Assembly: GCF_011682065.1 (NCBI RefSeq)
Contig: NZ_VUYU01000011.1
Coordinates: 62,001 to 126,000 of the forward strand
Origin: Massilia rubra
Lineage (GTDB): Bacteria > Pseudomonadota > Gammaproteobacteria > Burkholderiales > Burkholderiaceae_D
Direction: 5' to 3'
Length of the DNA stretch: 64,000 bases
Positions 51,505 through 60,481 of this stretch are shown piece after piece. The notes beneath the pieces are model-generated. The model was not told the DNA's origin. It saw only the letters and a list, made by a program, of their open reading frames with translations, and did not search any database. Each line of letters starts with the position of its first letter. The stretch's first letter is position 1. The translations under genes and the position numbers were made by a program.

Positions 51505-53016
51505 ATGACCAAAAGAATTTTGATACTGTCCGTGTTTGTGGTGGCCTCCTGCGGGCTGGCCTACGAACTCATTGCCGGCGCCTTGTCGAGCTATTTGCTG
51601 GGCGATTCGATCCTCCAGTTCTCCACCATCATCGGTTGCTACCTGTTCGCGATGGGCGTGGGGGCGCACTTTTCCAAGTACGTGGCCGAAGAGGATGTGC
51701 TGTCGCGCTTTATCGACATCGAGCTGGCCGTGGGCCTGGTCGGCGGCGTCTCGGCGGCGCTGCTGTTCATGACGTTTTCGTGGATGACGGCGCCCTTTCG
51801 CACCCTCTTGTATGTGCTGGTGTTCATGGTCGGCGCCCTGGTCGGGATGGAAGTGCCGCTGGTGATGCGCGCCCTGAACGCGCGCGACACCGCCTTCAAT
51901 GACCTGGTCAGCCGCGTGCTGACGTTCGACTACCTGGGCGCGCTGGCGGTGTCGCTGCTGTTCCCGCTGGTGCTGGCGCCCTACGTGGGGCTGGTGCGCA
52001 CCGGCTTCTTGTTCGGCATGCTCAATGTCGGCGTCGCCTTCTGGACCCTGTACGCGTTCCGCGCCGAACTGAGCGACGTCGGCGGGCGCGTGCTGCGCGC
52101 CTCGTTCGTCATGTTCGCGCTGGTGATCGGCTTTGCCCTGTCGGACCGCATGGTGCAGTGGGGCGAGCATGGCCTGTTCGGCGACCAGATCCTGTACTCC
52201 ACCAACACCCCGTACCAGCGCCTGGTGATCACGCGCTGGAAGGACGACACGCGCCTGTACATCAACGGCAACCTGCAGTTTTCTTCGCGCGACGAATACC
52301 GCTACCACGAAGCGCTGGTCCATCCGGCGCTGCAAGCCTTGCCGTGGGCGCGCAAGGTGCTGGTGCTCGGCGGCGGCGACGGCCTGGCGCTGCGCGAAGT
52401 GCTGCGCTACCCGAACGTCAGGCAGGTCACCGTGGTCGACCTGGACCCGGCCATGACGCAGGCCTTCACCACCCGCCCGGAGCTGGTCAAGCTTAATGGC
52501 GGCGCGTTCTCCGACCCGCGCGTGAAGGTCATCAACGCCGACGCCGCGATCTGGCTGCAAAACACGGACGAGATGTTCGACGCGGCCATCGTCGACTTCC
52601 CCGATCCGTCCAGCTTCGCGCTCGGCAAGCTGTATTCGGTGCCGTTCTACGGCATGCTGCAAAAACACGTGGCGGCCAAGGGGCTGATGGTGGTGCAATC
52701 GACCTCGCCCTTCTTTGCGCCGCACGCCTACTGGACCATCGACGCCACCCTGCGCGAGGTCGGCATGCGCACCTGGCCGTACCATGCCTACGTGCCCTCG
52801 TTCGGCGAATGGGGCTTCATCATGGCCTCGCCCGAGCATGACTATGTGCCGCCGACCAGCTACCGGCTGCCGATGCGCTACCTGAACGAAGCGACCACGC
52901 GCGAGATGTTCGCCTTCCCGCCCGACATGCAGCGCCTGGACATGGCGCCGAACCGGCTCAATACGCAGTCGCTGGTGCACGAATTCGGCCAGGACTGGCG
53001 CCGGGTGATCCGCTGA
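51505..53016 (+). CDS. Membrane-anchored polyamine aminopropyltransferase (SpeE-like)
   Basis: 503 residues. About seven N-terminal helices (ILILSVFVVASCGLAYELIAGALSSYLLGDSILQFSTIIGCYLFAMGVGAHFS ... VGALVGMEVPLVMRAL) precede a cytoplasmic spermidine-synthase domain from ~230: STNTPYQRLVITRW, LYINGNLQFSSRDEYRYHEALVHPAL, KVLVLGGGDGLALREVLRYP (SAM motif GGGDG), VDLDPAM and AIVDFPDPSSFALGKLYSVPFYGML, with the catalytic Asp in VDFPDP. It would transfer an aminopropyl group from decarboxylated SAM to an amine, possibly a membrane-associated acceptor. Its stop overlaps the next start. Confidence 0.9.
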   Translation: MTKRILILSVFVVASCGLAYELIAGALSSYLLGDSILQFSTIIGCYLFAMGVGAHFSKYVAEEDVLSRFIDIELAVGLVGGVSAALLFMTFSWMTAPFRTLLYVLVFMVGALVGMEVPLVMRALNARDTAFNDLVSRVLTFDYLGALAVSLLFPLVLAPYVGLVRTGFLFGMLNVGVAFWTLYAFRAELSDVGGRVLRASFVMFALVIGFALSDRMVQWGEHGLFGDQILYSTNTPYQRLVITRWKDDTRLYINGNLQFSSRDEYRYHEALVHPALQALPWARKVLVLGGGDGLALREVLRYPNVRQVTVVDLDPAMTQAFTTRPELVKLNGGAFSDPRVKVINADAAIWLQNTDEMFDAAIVDFPDPSSFALGKLYSVPFYGMLQKHVAAKGLMVVQSTSPFFAPHAYWTIDATLREVGMRTWPYHAYVPSFGEWGFIMASPEHDYVPPTSYRLPMRYLNEATTREMFAFPPDMQRLDMAPNRLNTQSLVHEFGQDWRRVIR

Positions 53017-54632
53017 TGGACCGGCGCACCTTTTTGGCGCTGGCCGGCGGCGCGGGAGCCGCGGCGGCCAGCGCGGGGTTGTTCCGGCAATGGCTGGAAA
53101 TGACGCCGGCCGTGCATTCTCCGGGCCGCGCCGAAGGCCATTTCTTGCGCGAGGGCGGCGCGCTGCCGGCGCCAGGCCAGGTGATCGAGACTGACATCGT
53201 CATCCTCGGCTCGGGCATCGCCGGCCTGAGCGCGGCCTGGAAGCTCGGGCGCGAAGGCCAGCGCAAGGTCCTGATGATCGACGGTCCGCAGCCGTTCGGC
53301 AACGCCGCCGGCGGCCATTTTGGCGAACTGGCGTATCCGACCGGGGGCTATTACCTGCCGCTGCCGTCGCCCGAATCGGTGCATGTGCGCGACATCCTGT
53401 TCGACCTCGGGATCATTGCGCGCGACCCGTACGGCGAAAAGCCTTACTACGACGAGCGCGTCATCCTGCATGGTCCCGCGGAGCGCGTGTTGTTCAACGG
53501 CCGCTGGCAGGAAGGCTTGATTCCGACCGACGGCGTGAGCGCGCAAGAGCGCGCCGAGCACGCACGTTTTTTCGCCGAGGTCGAGCGCCTGCGCACACTG
53601 CGCGGCAGCGACGGACAGCGCGCGTTCGTGTTCCCGAGCGTGTCCTCGTCGCGCGACCCGGCCTTCGACCCGCTCGACCGCATCACGTTCAAGGCGTGGC
53701 TGGACCAGCAGGGCTACCGCTCGCCGACCCTGCTCTGGTACCTGAACTACTGCTGCCGCGACGACTACGGCACCCGTTACGACCAGGTGTCGGCATGGGC
53801 CGGGCTGCATTATTTTGCCAGCCGCGGCGGACAGGCGGCCAACGCCGGCAACGGCGCCTGGCTGACCTGGCCGGGCGGGATGCAGGCCGTCGCCGACAAG
53901 CTGGCCGCCGCGTCGGGCGTGCGGCGCCGCCCCGGCAGCGCCGTCTCGCTCAAGCGCAGCGGGGCGGGCGGGGTTGGCGTAGAAGCGCTGTGCTTCACGC
54001 TCGACGGCGGCGTGGCGCGCAGCTATCTGGTACGGGCGCGCAAGGCGATTTGCGCGATGCCGCTGTACGTGGCAGCGCGCGTGGTCGAGGACATCGGCGC
54101 CTATGGCTTCGACCCGAAACGCCACACCCCATCGTACGCGCCATGGCTGGTGGCGAACTTCCTCATGAAGGATTTCCCGCGCGAGCTGCCGCACGCGCCG
54201 CTGGCCTGGGACAACGTGGTGTGCCAGGAGCCGGGCCTGGGCTACGTGGTCTCTACCCACCAGGATATCCGCGTCACGCCGCCCGGGAAGACCGTGTTTT
54301 CGGCCTACGTGGCGCTGTCGGACCGCACGCCCGCGGCGGCGCGTAAATGGATGATGAGCGCCAGCGGCGCCGAACTGGTGGCGCTGGCCGGCGCCGACCT
54401 GGCCAGCGCCTACGGCTGGAAGTTCGCGGCCTGCGTCGAGCGGGTCGAGATTACCCTGCGCGGGCATGCGATGGCGGCGCCGCTGCCCGGCTTTCGCAGC
54501 AATGCGGGCCTGGCGGCGTTGCGCGAAGCGGATGGACCGATCGTGTTCGCGCACGCCGACCTGTCGGGCTTTTCGGTGTTCGAGGAGGCCGCGTGGTGGG
54601 GCGTGCAAGCCGCGCTGAAGGTGTTGAAATAG
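53016..54632 (+). CDS. Tat-exported FAD-dependent amine-oxidase-like oxidoreductase
   Basis: 538 residues; ATG 53016 shares TGATG with the aminopropyltransferase. The N-terminus MDRRTFLALAGGAGAAAASAG is a twin-arginine signal, implying export of a folded cofactor-loaded protein. The FAD motif is TDIVILGSGIAGLSAAWKLGREG with IDGPQPFGN following. The middle (GNGAWLTWPGGMQAVADKLAAASG) and C-terminus (FAHADLSGFSVFEEAAWWGVQAAL) fit the NAD(P)/FAD amine oxidase fold. Coupling to a polyamine enzyme suggests oxidation of the polyamine product outside the membrane, an inference. Confidence 0.87.
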   Translation: MDRRTFLALAGGAGAAAASAGLFRQWLEMTPAVHSPGRAEGHFLREGGALPAPGQVIETDIVILGSGIAGLSAAWKLGREGQRKVLMIDGPQPFGNAAGGHFGELAYPTGGYYLPLPSPESVHVRDILFDLGIIARDPYGEKPYYDERVILHGPAERVLFNGRWQEGLIPTDGVSAQERAEHARFFAEVERLRTLRGSDGQRAFVFPSVSSSRDPAFDPLDRITFKAWLDQQGYRSPTLLWYLNYCCRDDYGTRYDQVSAWAGLHYFASRGGQAANAGNGAWLTWPGGMQAVADKLAAASGVRRRPGSAVSLKRSGAGGVGVEALCFTLDGGVARSYLVRARKAICAMPLYVAARVVEDIGAYGFDPKRHTPSYAPWLVANFLMKDFPRELPHAPLAWDNVVCQEPGLGYVVSTHQDIRVTPPGKTVFSAYVALSDRTPAAARKWMMSASGAELVALAGADLASAYGWKFAACVERVEITLRGHAMAAPLPGFRSNAGLAALREADGPIVFAHADLSGFSVFEEAAWWGVQAALKVLK

Positions 54633-54650
54633 GCGCTTACTGCTCGCTGT

Positions 54651-55391
54651 TTACTGATAAGTGGCGACGATGCGCTGCCAGGCCGGATCGTTCTTGAGTT
54701 TCTTGAGCACCGGCGCGACTTTGTCGAAAGCGGCGGCCTGGCTGCGCGGCGCCAGCATGCGCCGTTCGGTGGGCGCGCTGGCCAGGGTGACCAGGTGCAG
54801 CCTGGCCGTCATGCCGTTCGCGCGCATGAAGTAGCGCGCCATCGATTCTGCCACGACGACGCAGTCGAGCCGGCCAAGCAGCAGCTTTTCGAGGTTTTTC
54901 TCGTCGCTCGGCCCTTCGCTGCGCAGCATGCGCGAGCTGTCCAGCCAGGCGTCGATGCCGGGATAGTGGTAGCCGCGCGTGATGCCGACCGAGGCGCCCA
55001 CCAGGCCGGCCGGCGCGTCCGGGCTGACCGGCTTTGCCGCCAGCGACACCAGCGCGTAACGGTCGGTGGCGAAGGGTACCGACCACAGGTATTTTTTCTG
55101 CTCCACGTCGTCGAACCATTCCGGCATCATGCCGATCACCATGCCGTCGATGCTGCCGTCTTCCAGCTTGACCTGCAGGCGCTTGCGCGGCATGTAGCGC
55201 AGCCGGAAAGTGAAGGTGCCCAGCTTGCGCTCGTTCAGGTAGTCGATCAGGTCCGGATACATGCCGCGCCCGTCGGCCAGCATCAGCGGCGCGAAACTGG
55301 CGCTGGTGTAGACGGTGACCTCCTGGGCCGGCGCGCTGTTTGCCAGCAGCAGCGCGCACAGGACCGCCAGCGCCGCGACCGGGTTTTTCAT
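54651..55391 (-). CDS. Periplasmic solute-binding protein (SBP family 3-like)
   Basis: 246 residues with a cleavable signal peptide (MKNPVAALAVLCALLLANSAPA). EVTVYTSASFAPLMLADGRGMYPDLIDYLNER, LEDGSIDGMVIGMMPEWF and RLDCVVVAESMARYFMRANG are in the type 2 periplasmic-binding fold, like amino-acid-binding proteins. The gene overlaps the antiporter stop (ATGA), and no ABC permease or ATPase lies nearby. It may therefore sense or present a ligand rather than feed a transporter. Confidence 0.82.
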   Translation of the reverse strand: MKNPVAALAVLCALLLANSAPAQEVTVYTSASFAPLMLADGRGMYPDLIDYLNERKLGTFTFRLRYMPRKRLQVKLEDGSIDGMVIGMMPEWFDDVEQKKYLWSVPFATDRYALVSLAAKPVSPDAPAGLVGASVGITRGYHYPGIDAWLDSSRMLRSEGPSDEKNLEKLLLGRLDCVVVAESMARYFMRANGMTARLHLVTLASAPTERRMLAPRSQAAAFDKVAPVLKKLKNDPAWQRIVATYQ

Positions 55392-57169
55392 GATGTCGAT
55401 ACCGTCTGGTCGCGCTTGAGGGCGTGCACTTCGGCGTCGAGCGTGGCCAGGAACAGGTCGCGTTCACCGTCGACGATGCGGTCGACCCGCTCTTCGTCCA
55501 TGCCGAGCGCTTCGAGCACGAAGGCGGACAGTTGCAGGCTCGCCTCCAGCGTTTCGGGCACGACGATGGTGGCGCCGGCGCGTTTGAGCGCGCGCGCATG
55601 CTGTTCGTCGCGCGAGCGCACCAGGAGCGGCACGTCGGGAAATTCGCGCCGGATGCCGCGCACCGCGTGCAGGGCCGACGCCGGATGGTCCATCGTGAGC
55701 ACGATCGCGGGCGACTCGCCGGCGTTCACGTGGCGCAGCAGCTCGGCGCGCGCGGCATTGCCGAAGTAGACCGGCAAGCCCTGGCCGTGCATCTTGGTGG
55801 CCAGGCGCGCATCGTTTTCAAACGCGATGTAGCCGATGCCTTCGGCGGTGAGCAGCTTGGCCAGTTGCTGGCCGACGCGCCCGAAACCGGCGATGATGAT
55901 GTGGCCGCGCGCGGCGCTAAGGGCCGCCTGGTCGGGCGTGGCCGCTTGCTCGTCGCCGCGCGGCTCCCAGCGCGTGCCGATTTCGCGCCCGAGGCGCGCC
56001 AGCATGGGCGTGACGAACAGGGACAGGCCCACGGCGAGCATGACGCGCGCGCCCAGGTCGGCGTCGACCAGTTTGCTGGCAGTGGCGTAGCCGATCACGA
56101 TGAAGGCGAATTCGCCGCCCTGGCCGAGCAGCAGGCCGCCTTCGAGCGCGCGTCCCCAGCTCAAGCCGCCGATGCGGAACAGCACGGCGATCACCAGCGC
56201 CTTGATGGCGATCAGGCCGAACACGGCGGCGGCCAGCCACAGCGGCGCATCGATGACCTGGCGCGCGTCCATGCCCATGCCGACCGTCATGAAGAACAGG
56301 CCCATCAACAAGCCCTTGAAAGGCTCGACCATCAGCTCGACTTCGTGCTTGAATTCGGTTTCGGCCAGCAGCAGGCCGGCGATCAGGGCGCCGAGCGCCA
56401 TCGACAGGCCGGCCGCCGCGCTCAGGCCGGCGATGCCGAGGGTCGTGAGCAGCACCAGCGCCATGAACACGTCGGGCTGGCGATGGCGCGTGAAGATGCG
56501 GAACAAGGGATGGATCAGGCGCCCGCCGACCAGGTAGATCAGGGCGATGGCGGCGGCCGCCTTGACCATGGTGATGGCCACCAGCGAGACGATGCCGTCG
56601 GACTCGCCCTTGGCCATGACGCCGATCAGGATCAGCAGCGGCACCACGGCCAGGTCTTGCAGCATGAGGATGGAAAAACCGGCCTGGCCGAGCGGGGTGT
56701 TGGTGCTGTGCTGCTCGTTCATCAGTTGCATGACCACGGCGGTCGAGGAGAGCGAGAGCACCATGCCGAGGATGACAGCGCTCTCCGTGCGGTAGCCGAG
56801 CAGCCAGATGGCCGTGCCGAGCAGGCCGGCGCTGATGCAGACCTGGGCCGTGCCGGCGCCGAACACCCAGCGCCGCAGCGACCACAGGCGGGCGGCTGAC
56901 AGTTCCAGGCCGATCATGAACATCAGGAACATGACGCCCAGCTCGGCCAGCGCGACCACGCCTTCGGCGCGCGGGAAGGTGAGGTAGGCCAGCCAGGGAT
57001 GGGTGTCGGCGAACAGGCCGAGGCCGAACGGGCCGAGCAGGGCGCCCACGGCCAGGAATCCGAGCACCTGGTTGATGCGCAGGCGTTGCAGGGTGGGAAT
57101 CAGGATGCCCGCCAACGAGAGGAACAGGAGGATTTCCCGCAGGAAGGGGAAGGCGTGTTGCTCTTGCAC
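55388..57169 (-). CDS. CPA2-family monovalent cation:proton antiporter with RCK-N domain (KefB/C-like)
   Basis: 593 residues from GTG 57169. Twelve or so helices (~1-385), with LEGVVALAELGVMFLMFMIGLELS-type motifs (VALAELGVMFLMFMIGLELSAARLW), ILMLQDLAVVPLLILIGVMA, GALIAGLLLAETEFKHEVELMVEPFKGLLMGLFFMTVGMGMD. A C-terminal RCK-N NAD-binding domain (~415-535): GHIIIAGFGRVGQQLAKLLTAEGIGYIAFENDARLA. Such proteins exchange K+ or Na+ for protons, and Kef types are gated by glutathione adducts of electrophiles. Translationally coupled to the binding protein downstream. Confidence 0.9.
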   Translation of the reverse strand: MQEQHAFPFLREILLFLSLAGILIPTLQRLRINQVLGFLAVGALLGPFGLGLFADTHPWLAYLTFPRAEGVVALAELGVMFLMFMIGLELSAARLWSLRRWVFGAGTAQVCISAGLLGTAIWLLGYRTESAVILGMVLSLSSTAVVMQLMNEQHSTNTPLGQAGFSILMLQDLAVVPLLILIGVMAKGESDGIVSLVAITMVKAAAAIALIYLVGGRLIHPLFRIFTRHRQPDVFMALVLLTTLGIAGLSAAAGLSMALGALIAGLLLAETEFKHEVELMVEPFKGLLMGLFFMTVGMGMDARQVIDAPLWLAAAVFGLIAIKALVIAVLFRIGGLSWGRALEGGLLLGQGGEFAFIVIGYATASKLVDADLGARVMLAVGLSLFVTPMLARLGREIGTRWEPRGDEQAATPDQAALSAARGHIIIAGFGRVGQQLAKLLTAEGIGYIAFENDARLATKMHGQGLPVYFGNAARAELLRHVNAGESPAIVLTMDHPASALHAVRGIRREFPDVPLLVRSRDEQHARALKRAGATIVVPETLEASLQLSAFVLEALGMDEERVDRIVDGERDLFLATLDAEVHALKRDQTVSTS

Positions 57170-57402
57170 GGGGTGGGGCCTGTCGTGTGGTTGGTCGCGC
57201 TTGCCATTTTATAACAGGGGGTGCGGCGTGGCGGGCGTTTATGCCTGTGGCCGGCCGAAAGATGGGCCGCCGCGCACGGTCGCCCTTGGCGCGGCTGCGC
57301 CGCATGCCGGTCAGCGGCTTGGCTTTGCCTTGCGACCGCGCAATAGCTTGATTGTATCCGCGAGGCAAGATGATGGACCTGCCGCCTGATCGGAGTGTCT
57401 GT

Positions 57403-57885
57403 ATGAAGCCTTCGTTTTTTGCCGTCCGCACCAATTACCCCAGCCGCGCGTCCAGCGACCGCAGCGCGCTGTACAAGGCGATCGGCTGGGATGCCCTGAT
57501 CGGCGTGACGGCGTACCAGAATACCTGCGCCACCCGGATCAGCCTGGCGCTGGTGCGCGCGGGCATGCGCCTGCCGGGTCGCCTGGCCATTCTCAAGGGC
57601 GAGTACAAGGGCAGCCTGGTCGAACCCGGCCATGCGCGCCTGTCGATCCTGCTGCAACGCCGTAACCTGCTCGGCCTGCCGGAAATTTATCGCGGCGGCC
57701 AGGCGCGCCAGGCCATCGGCAAGCGCAGCGGGATCGTGTCGTTCTGGCGCATCCAGGACGGCGACGGGCCGGACGAAGGCCATATCGATATCGTTTATCC
57801 GGACCCGAACGCGGACGGCAGCCCGGCCTGCGGCACCGAATGCTACTGGCAAGCCCAGGAAATCTGGTTCTGGCCGCTCGATTAG
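57403..57885 (+). CDS. Tae4-like T6SS peptidoglycan amidase effector
   Basis: 160 residues from ATG 57403 behind GGAG, the usual Tae4 length. MKPSFFAVRTNYPSR and NTCATRISLALVRAGM (Cys42 catalytic) open the fold. GHIDIVYPD supplies catalytic His127, and the end ACGTECYWQAQEIWFWPL is typical of the family, with Cys143 and Cys147 placed to form a disulfide. Tae4 enzymes cut the gamma-D-glutamyl-mDAP bond in rival cells after delivery by a type VI secretion system. No tai4 immunity gene, VgrG, Hcp or T6SS component lies beside it. Assignment by recognition only. Confidence 0.75.
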   Translation: MKPSFFAVRTNYPSRASSDRSALYKAIGWDALIGVTAYQNTCATRISLALVRAGMRLPGRLAILKGEYKGSLVEPGHARLSILLQRRNLLGLPEIYRGGQARQAIGKRSGIVSFWRIQDGDGPDEGHIDIVYPDPNADGSPACGTECYWQAQEIWFWPLD

Positions 57886-57889
57886 CCGG

Positions 57890-57932
57890 CCTGGCCCGGC
57901 CCGGACAGGCCCGGACAGGCCCGGCCAGGCCA
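57890..57932. repeat. 10 bp tandem repeat between convergent genes
   Basis: About three units of GGCCCGGACA/GGCCCGGCCA, flanked by GGCCTGG and CCAGGCC, giving an imperfect hairpin in the 67 bp between two convergent stop codons. Could act as a terminator structure. Confidence 0.75.
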
Positions 57933-57952
57933 AGCCCAGCCTTGCGCTTTGT

Positions 57953-60265
57953 TCAGCTCGCTTGCTGGCGCCTCCCGGTCTCGGCTTGCCGGCGCGTATC
58001 GGTGCAGTGAATCGGCTGCGCCAGTTCGATATTGTCGCCGCGCGCCTGTTCGCCACGCAGCTGCAAAAAGCGGGTGAGCGCGTCGTCCAGGCCCGGCATG
58101 AGCATGCCGCGCTCGGTGTGCAGCGCGCTGTAGGCCGGGCGCGGGGCCAGGTAGCGGCAGGCGGCCCCCGGCTGCGCTTCGAGCCGGCTGGCGTCGACCC
58201 CGGCCTGGCGCGCCGCCTTGCCGGCCAGCTCGGCCCAGGTGAGCGGGTCGCCGTTGGTCAGGTGCCACAGCCCGCTTTCCTTGTCGATGGCCAGGTCGAG
58301 GCAGGCGTTGACCAGGTCGGGCACGTAGGTCGGCGTGACCGTGATGTCGCTGGCGGCCGCGAACGGGGCGCCGCTTTCCAGGCTGGCCAGCGCCTGGGTC
58401 ACGAAATTGTGGCTGTCCCAGGGGCCGAAGAAGGAGCTGGTGCGCACCACCAGCGCCCCCGGTTGCCGCTCGAGGACGGCGCGCTCGGCGGCGGCCTTGC
58501 TTTTGCCGTAGATATTGATCGGCGTGACGTTGTCGCTTTCCACGTACGGGCATTGCTGGCGGCCGTCGAACACCAGGTCGCTGGAAAAGGTGGTCAGGTG
58601 CACCCGGTGGCGCGCGCAGGCGGCGGCAAGCACCGCCGGGCCGGCCACGTTGTCGCGAAAGCAGCGTTCGACATCGTTCTCGGCTTCGTCCACCCGCACG
58701 TAGCCGCTGGCGTTGATGACGGCCCAGGGCTGGTAGCGCTGCATGGCGCGCTCCACCGAGACGGGGTCGGCGATGTCCATTTGCTGGCGGCTGAGCAACC
58801 GGTAAGCCAGGTTGCGGCGCGCGCAGATGCGGGCGAAGGCGCGCCCCAGGGTGCCGGTGGCGCCGGCGATCAGGATCGGGGCGGACGCCGTGCCGACCAG
58901 GCTGTGCCCGTCGGCCGTGATCGAGGTCGGCGCTTCGGGCGTGGCCACGGGCGGGCACAGGCAGCGCCCGGCGCGCCGCCACCAGCCCTGGCCGCGCAGC
59001 ACCGGATGGGTGGGCGCGAGCCCGGCGGCCAGTTCGCGCATCATGGCCGCCAGCGCGGTGGGACGCGGCAGCGGCGAGCGCACGTCGAACGGCCCCGGTT
59101 CGTAGTAGCCACGGCAGGCGGTCACCAGGCAGTTCCAGTCGAACGAGCCGAGCAAGGCCCAAACGGTGACGGCGCGCAGGTCGACTCCGTTGCGCCGCGC
59201 TTGTTGCCCGGCTTCCCATACTTCCAGCAGCCAGCGCAGCTGGTCTTCGCGGTTGGCGTCGATGTGCGCTTCGGTCACCGCCAGCGCAATGCCGTAGCGG
59301 TCCCAGATTTCTTGCAGGAGCGGGCCGATGCCGGGCGTGGGCGTGGCCAGGGCGCGCGCGGTTTCGATGTCGGCGCAGGGCACGCCATTGGCGTCGCCGC
59401 GAAAATGCGCCGGGTAGCGCTCGACCCGGTGGTCGAGCCAGCGCTCGCTGGTGACGTAGTAATTGACGCCGATGATGTCGGGCGGACAGGGATTGTCGCG
59501 GAACCAGAGCAGCCCGGCCGGATCGGCCCCGTGGCCGGTCAGGTAGCCCCACAAGGCGTGTCCGGGGTCGACTTTGCCGCACAGCAGGTCCCAGGCCAGC
59601 CAGCGCCGCTCGTTGTAGAAGGTGGCGCAGCGGGCCATGGCGGGGGTGCTGTAGGTTTTGCCGAGGTCGTCGGTCTGGATCAGGCGGGCCTGCGGGTTGA
59701 CCCGCCGGATGGCGCGCATCGCCAGCACGGTGGCGCGGCACTGGATCAGCAGCGCGCGCAGGAAACTGCAGTCGTCGCGGCCGTGCGGGTACCACAGCCC
59801 GTACAGGCCGGAAAAACGCGCCGTGGTCAGCGGTTCGTTGACCGGGGTGTAGTCGGTGATCCACGGGTAGCGCGCGGCCACGGCGCCGGCGTATTCCGCC
59901 AGCCCGGTGGCGAAGGCCGGGTCGGTCAGGCAAGTATGGCGCGGGCCGCTGCCGTGGTGTACCAGCCCGGCGATGGGGGTGACGCCGGCCTCGCGCAAGG
60001 CTTGCAGGCGCTGGTCGCACCAGCGCCAGTCGGCGCTGGCCAGGCCGTCGGGCGCCACCCGCTCCCACAGCAGCGGGTAGCGGATCTGGCTGATCCCCAG
60101 TGAGGCAAAGCGGGCCACGTCGTCGGCGCGGCCGTGATGTCCATTCCTTTCCAACTGGCTGAAGTAGTTTTCGCGCACGCGGTTGAGCGTGCATTCGAGC
60201 CCGCCCCAGAGGGCAAGCGGCTGGCATGCTGCATCGCTGTCAGTTGTTTGCATAGGGTCACTCAT
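57953..60265 (-). CDS. Fusion: GH1-family glycosidase-like domain + RmlD-like sugar reductase
   Basis: 770 residues. Residues ~15-400 form a GH1-like TIM barrel (LALWGGLECTLNRVRENYFSQLERNGHH; TPVNEPLTTARFSG with acid/base Glu144; IIGVNYYVTSERWLD; LAVTEAHIDANRED with candidate nucleophile Glu, TEAHID rather than TENG). A short linker leads to an SDR from ~460: ILIAGATGTLGRAFARICAR, INASGYVRVDEAENDVERCFRDNVAG, FSSDLVFDGRQQCPYVESDNVTPINIYGKSKAAAERAVL (YxxxK). This matches RmlD/dTDP-4-dehydrorhamnose-reductase-like proteins. The pairing is unusual and implies handling of an unusual deoxy sugar or glycoside. Confidence 0.8.
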   Translation of the reverse strand: MSDPMQTTDSDAACQPLALWGGLECTLNRVRENYFSQLERNGHHGRADDVARFASLGISQIRYPLLWERVAPDGLASADWRWCDQRLQALREAGVTPIAGLVHHGSGPRHTCLTDPAFATGLAEYAGAVAARYPWITDYTPVNEPLTTARFSGLYGLWYPHGRDDCSFLRALLIQCRATVLAMRAIRRVNPQARLIQTDDLGKTYSTPAMARCATFYNERRWLAWDLLCGKVDPGHALWGYLTGHGADPAGLLWFRDNPCPPDIIGVNYYVTSERWLDHRVERYPAHFRGDANGVPCADIETARALATPTPGIGPLLQEIWDRYGIALAVTEAHIDANREDQLRWLLEVWEAGQQARRNGVDLRAVTVWALLGSFDWNCLVTACRGYYEPGPFDVRSPLPRPTALAAMMRELAAGLAPTHPVLRGQGWWRRAGRCLCPPVATPEAPTSITADGHSLVGTASAPILIAGATGTLGRAFARICARRNLAYRLLSRQQMDIADPVSVERAMQRYQPWAVINASGYVRVDEAENDVERCFRDNVAGPAVLAAACARHRVHLTTFSSDLVFDGRQQCPYVESDNVTPINIYGKSKAAAERAVLERQPGALVVRTSSFFGPWDSHNFVTQALASLESGAPFAAASDITVTPTYVPDLVNACLDLAIDKESGLWHLTNGDPLTWAELAGKAARQAGVDASRLEAQPGAACRYLAPRPAYSALHTERGMLMPGLDDALTRFLQLRGEQARGDNIELAQPIHCTDTRRQAETGRRQQAS

Positions 60266-60481
60266 AACATTTAAGCAATCTGGAAAATTAGATATCCGGC
60301 GCCGTGGAAAAGTTCAGTTTGTTGATGCGCGAGCCTGGCCGCGATGGCAAAAAACAACGCGAAATTGCTGGCGGATAGGAAATTTTTGTTAACGGTGTAC
60401 AAAGATGATATGGATCAATGATATGATTCGCTATCAATTACGTAACAACAGTTACTCTTAATCCAACAATTCAGGATATTC

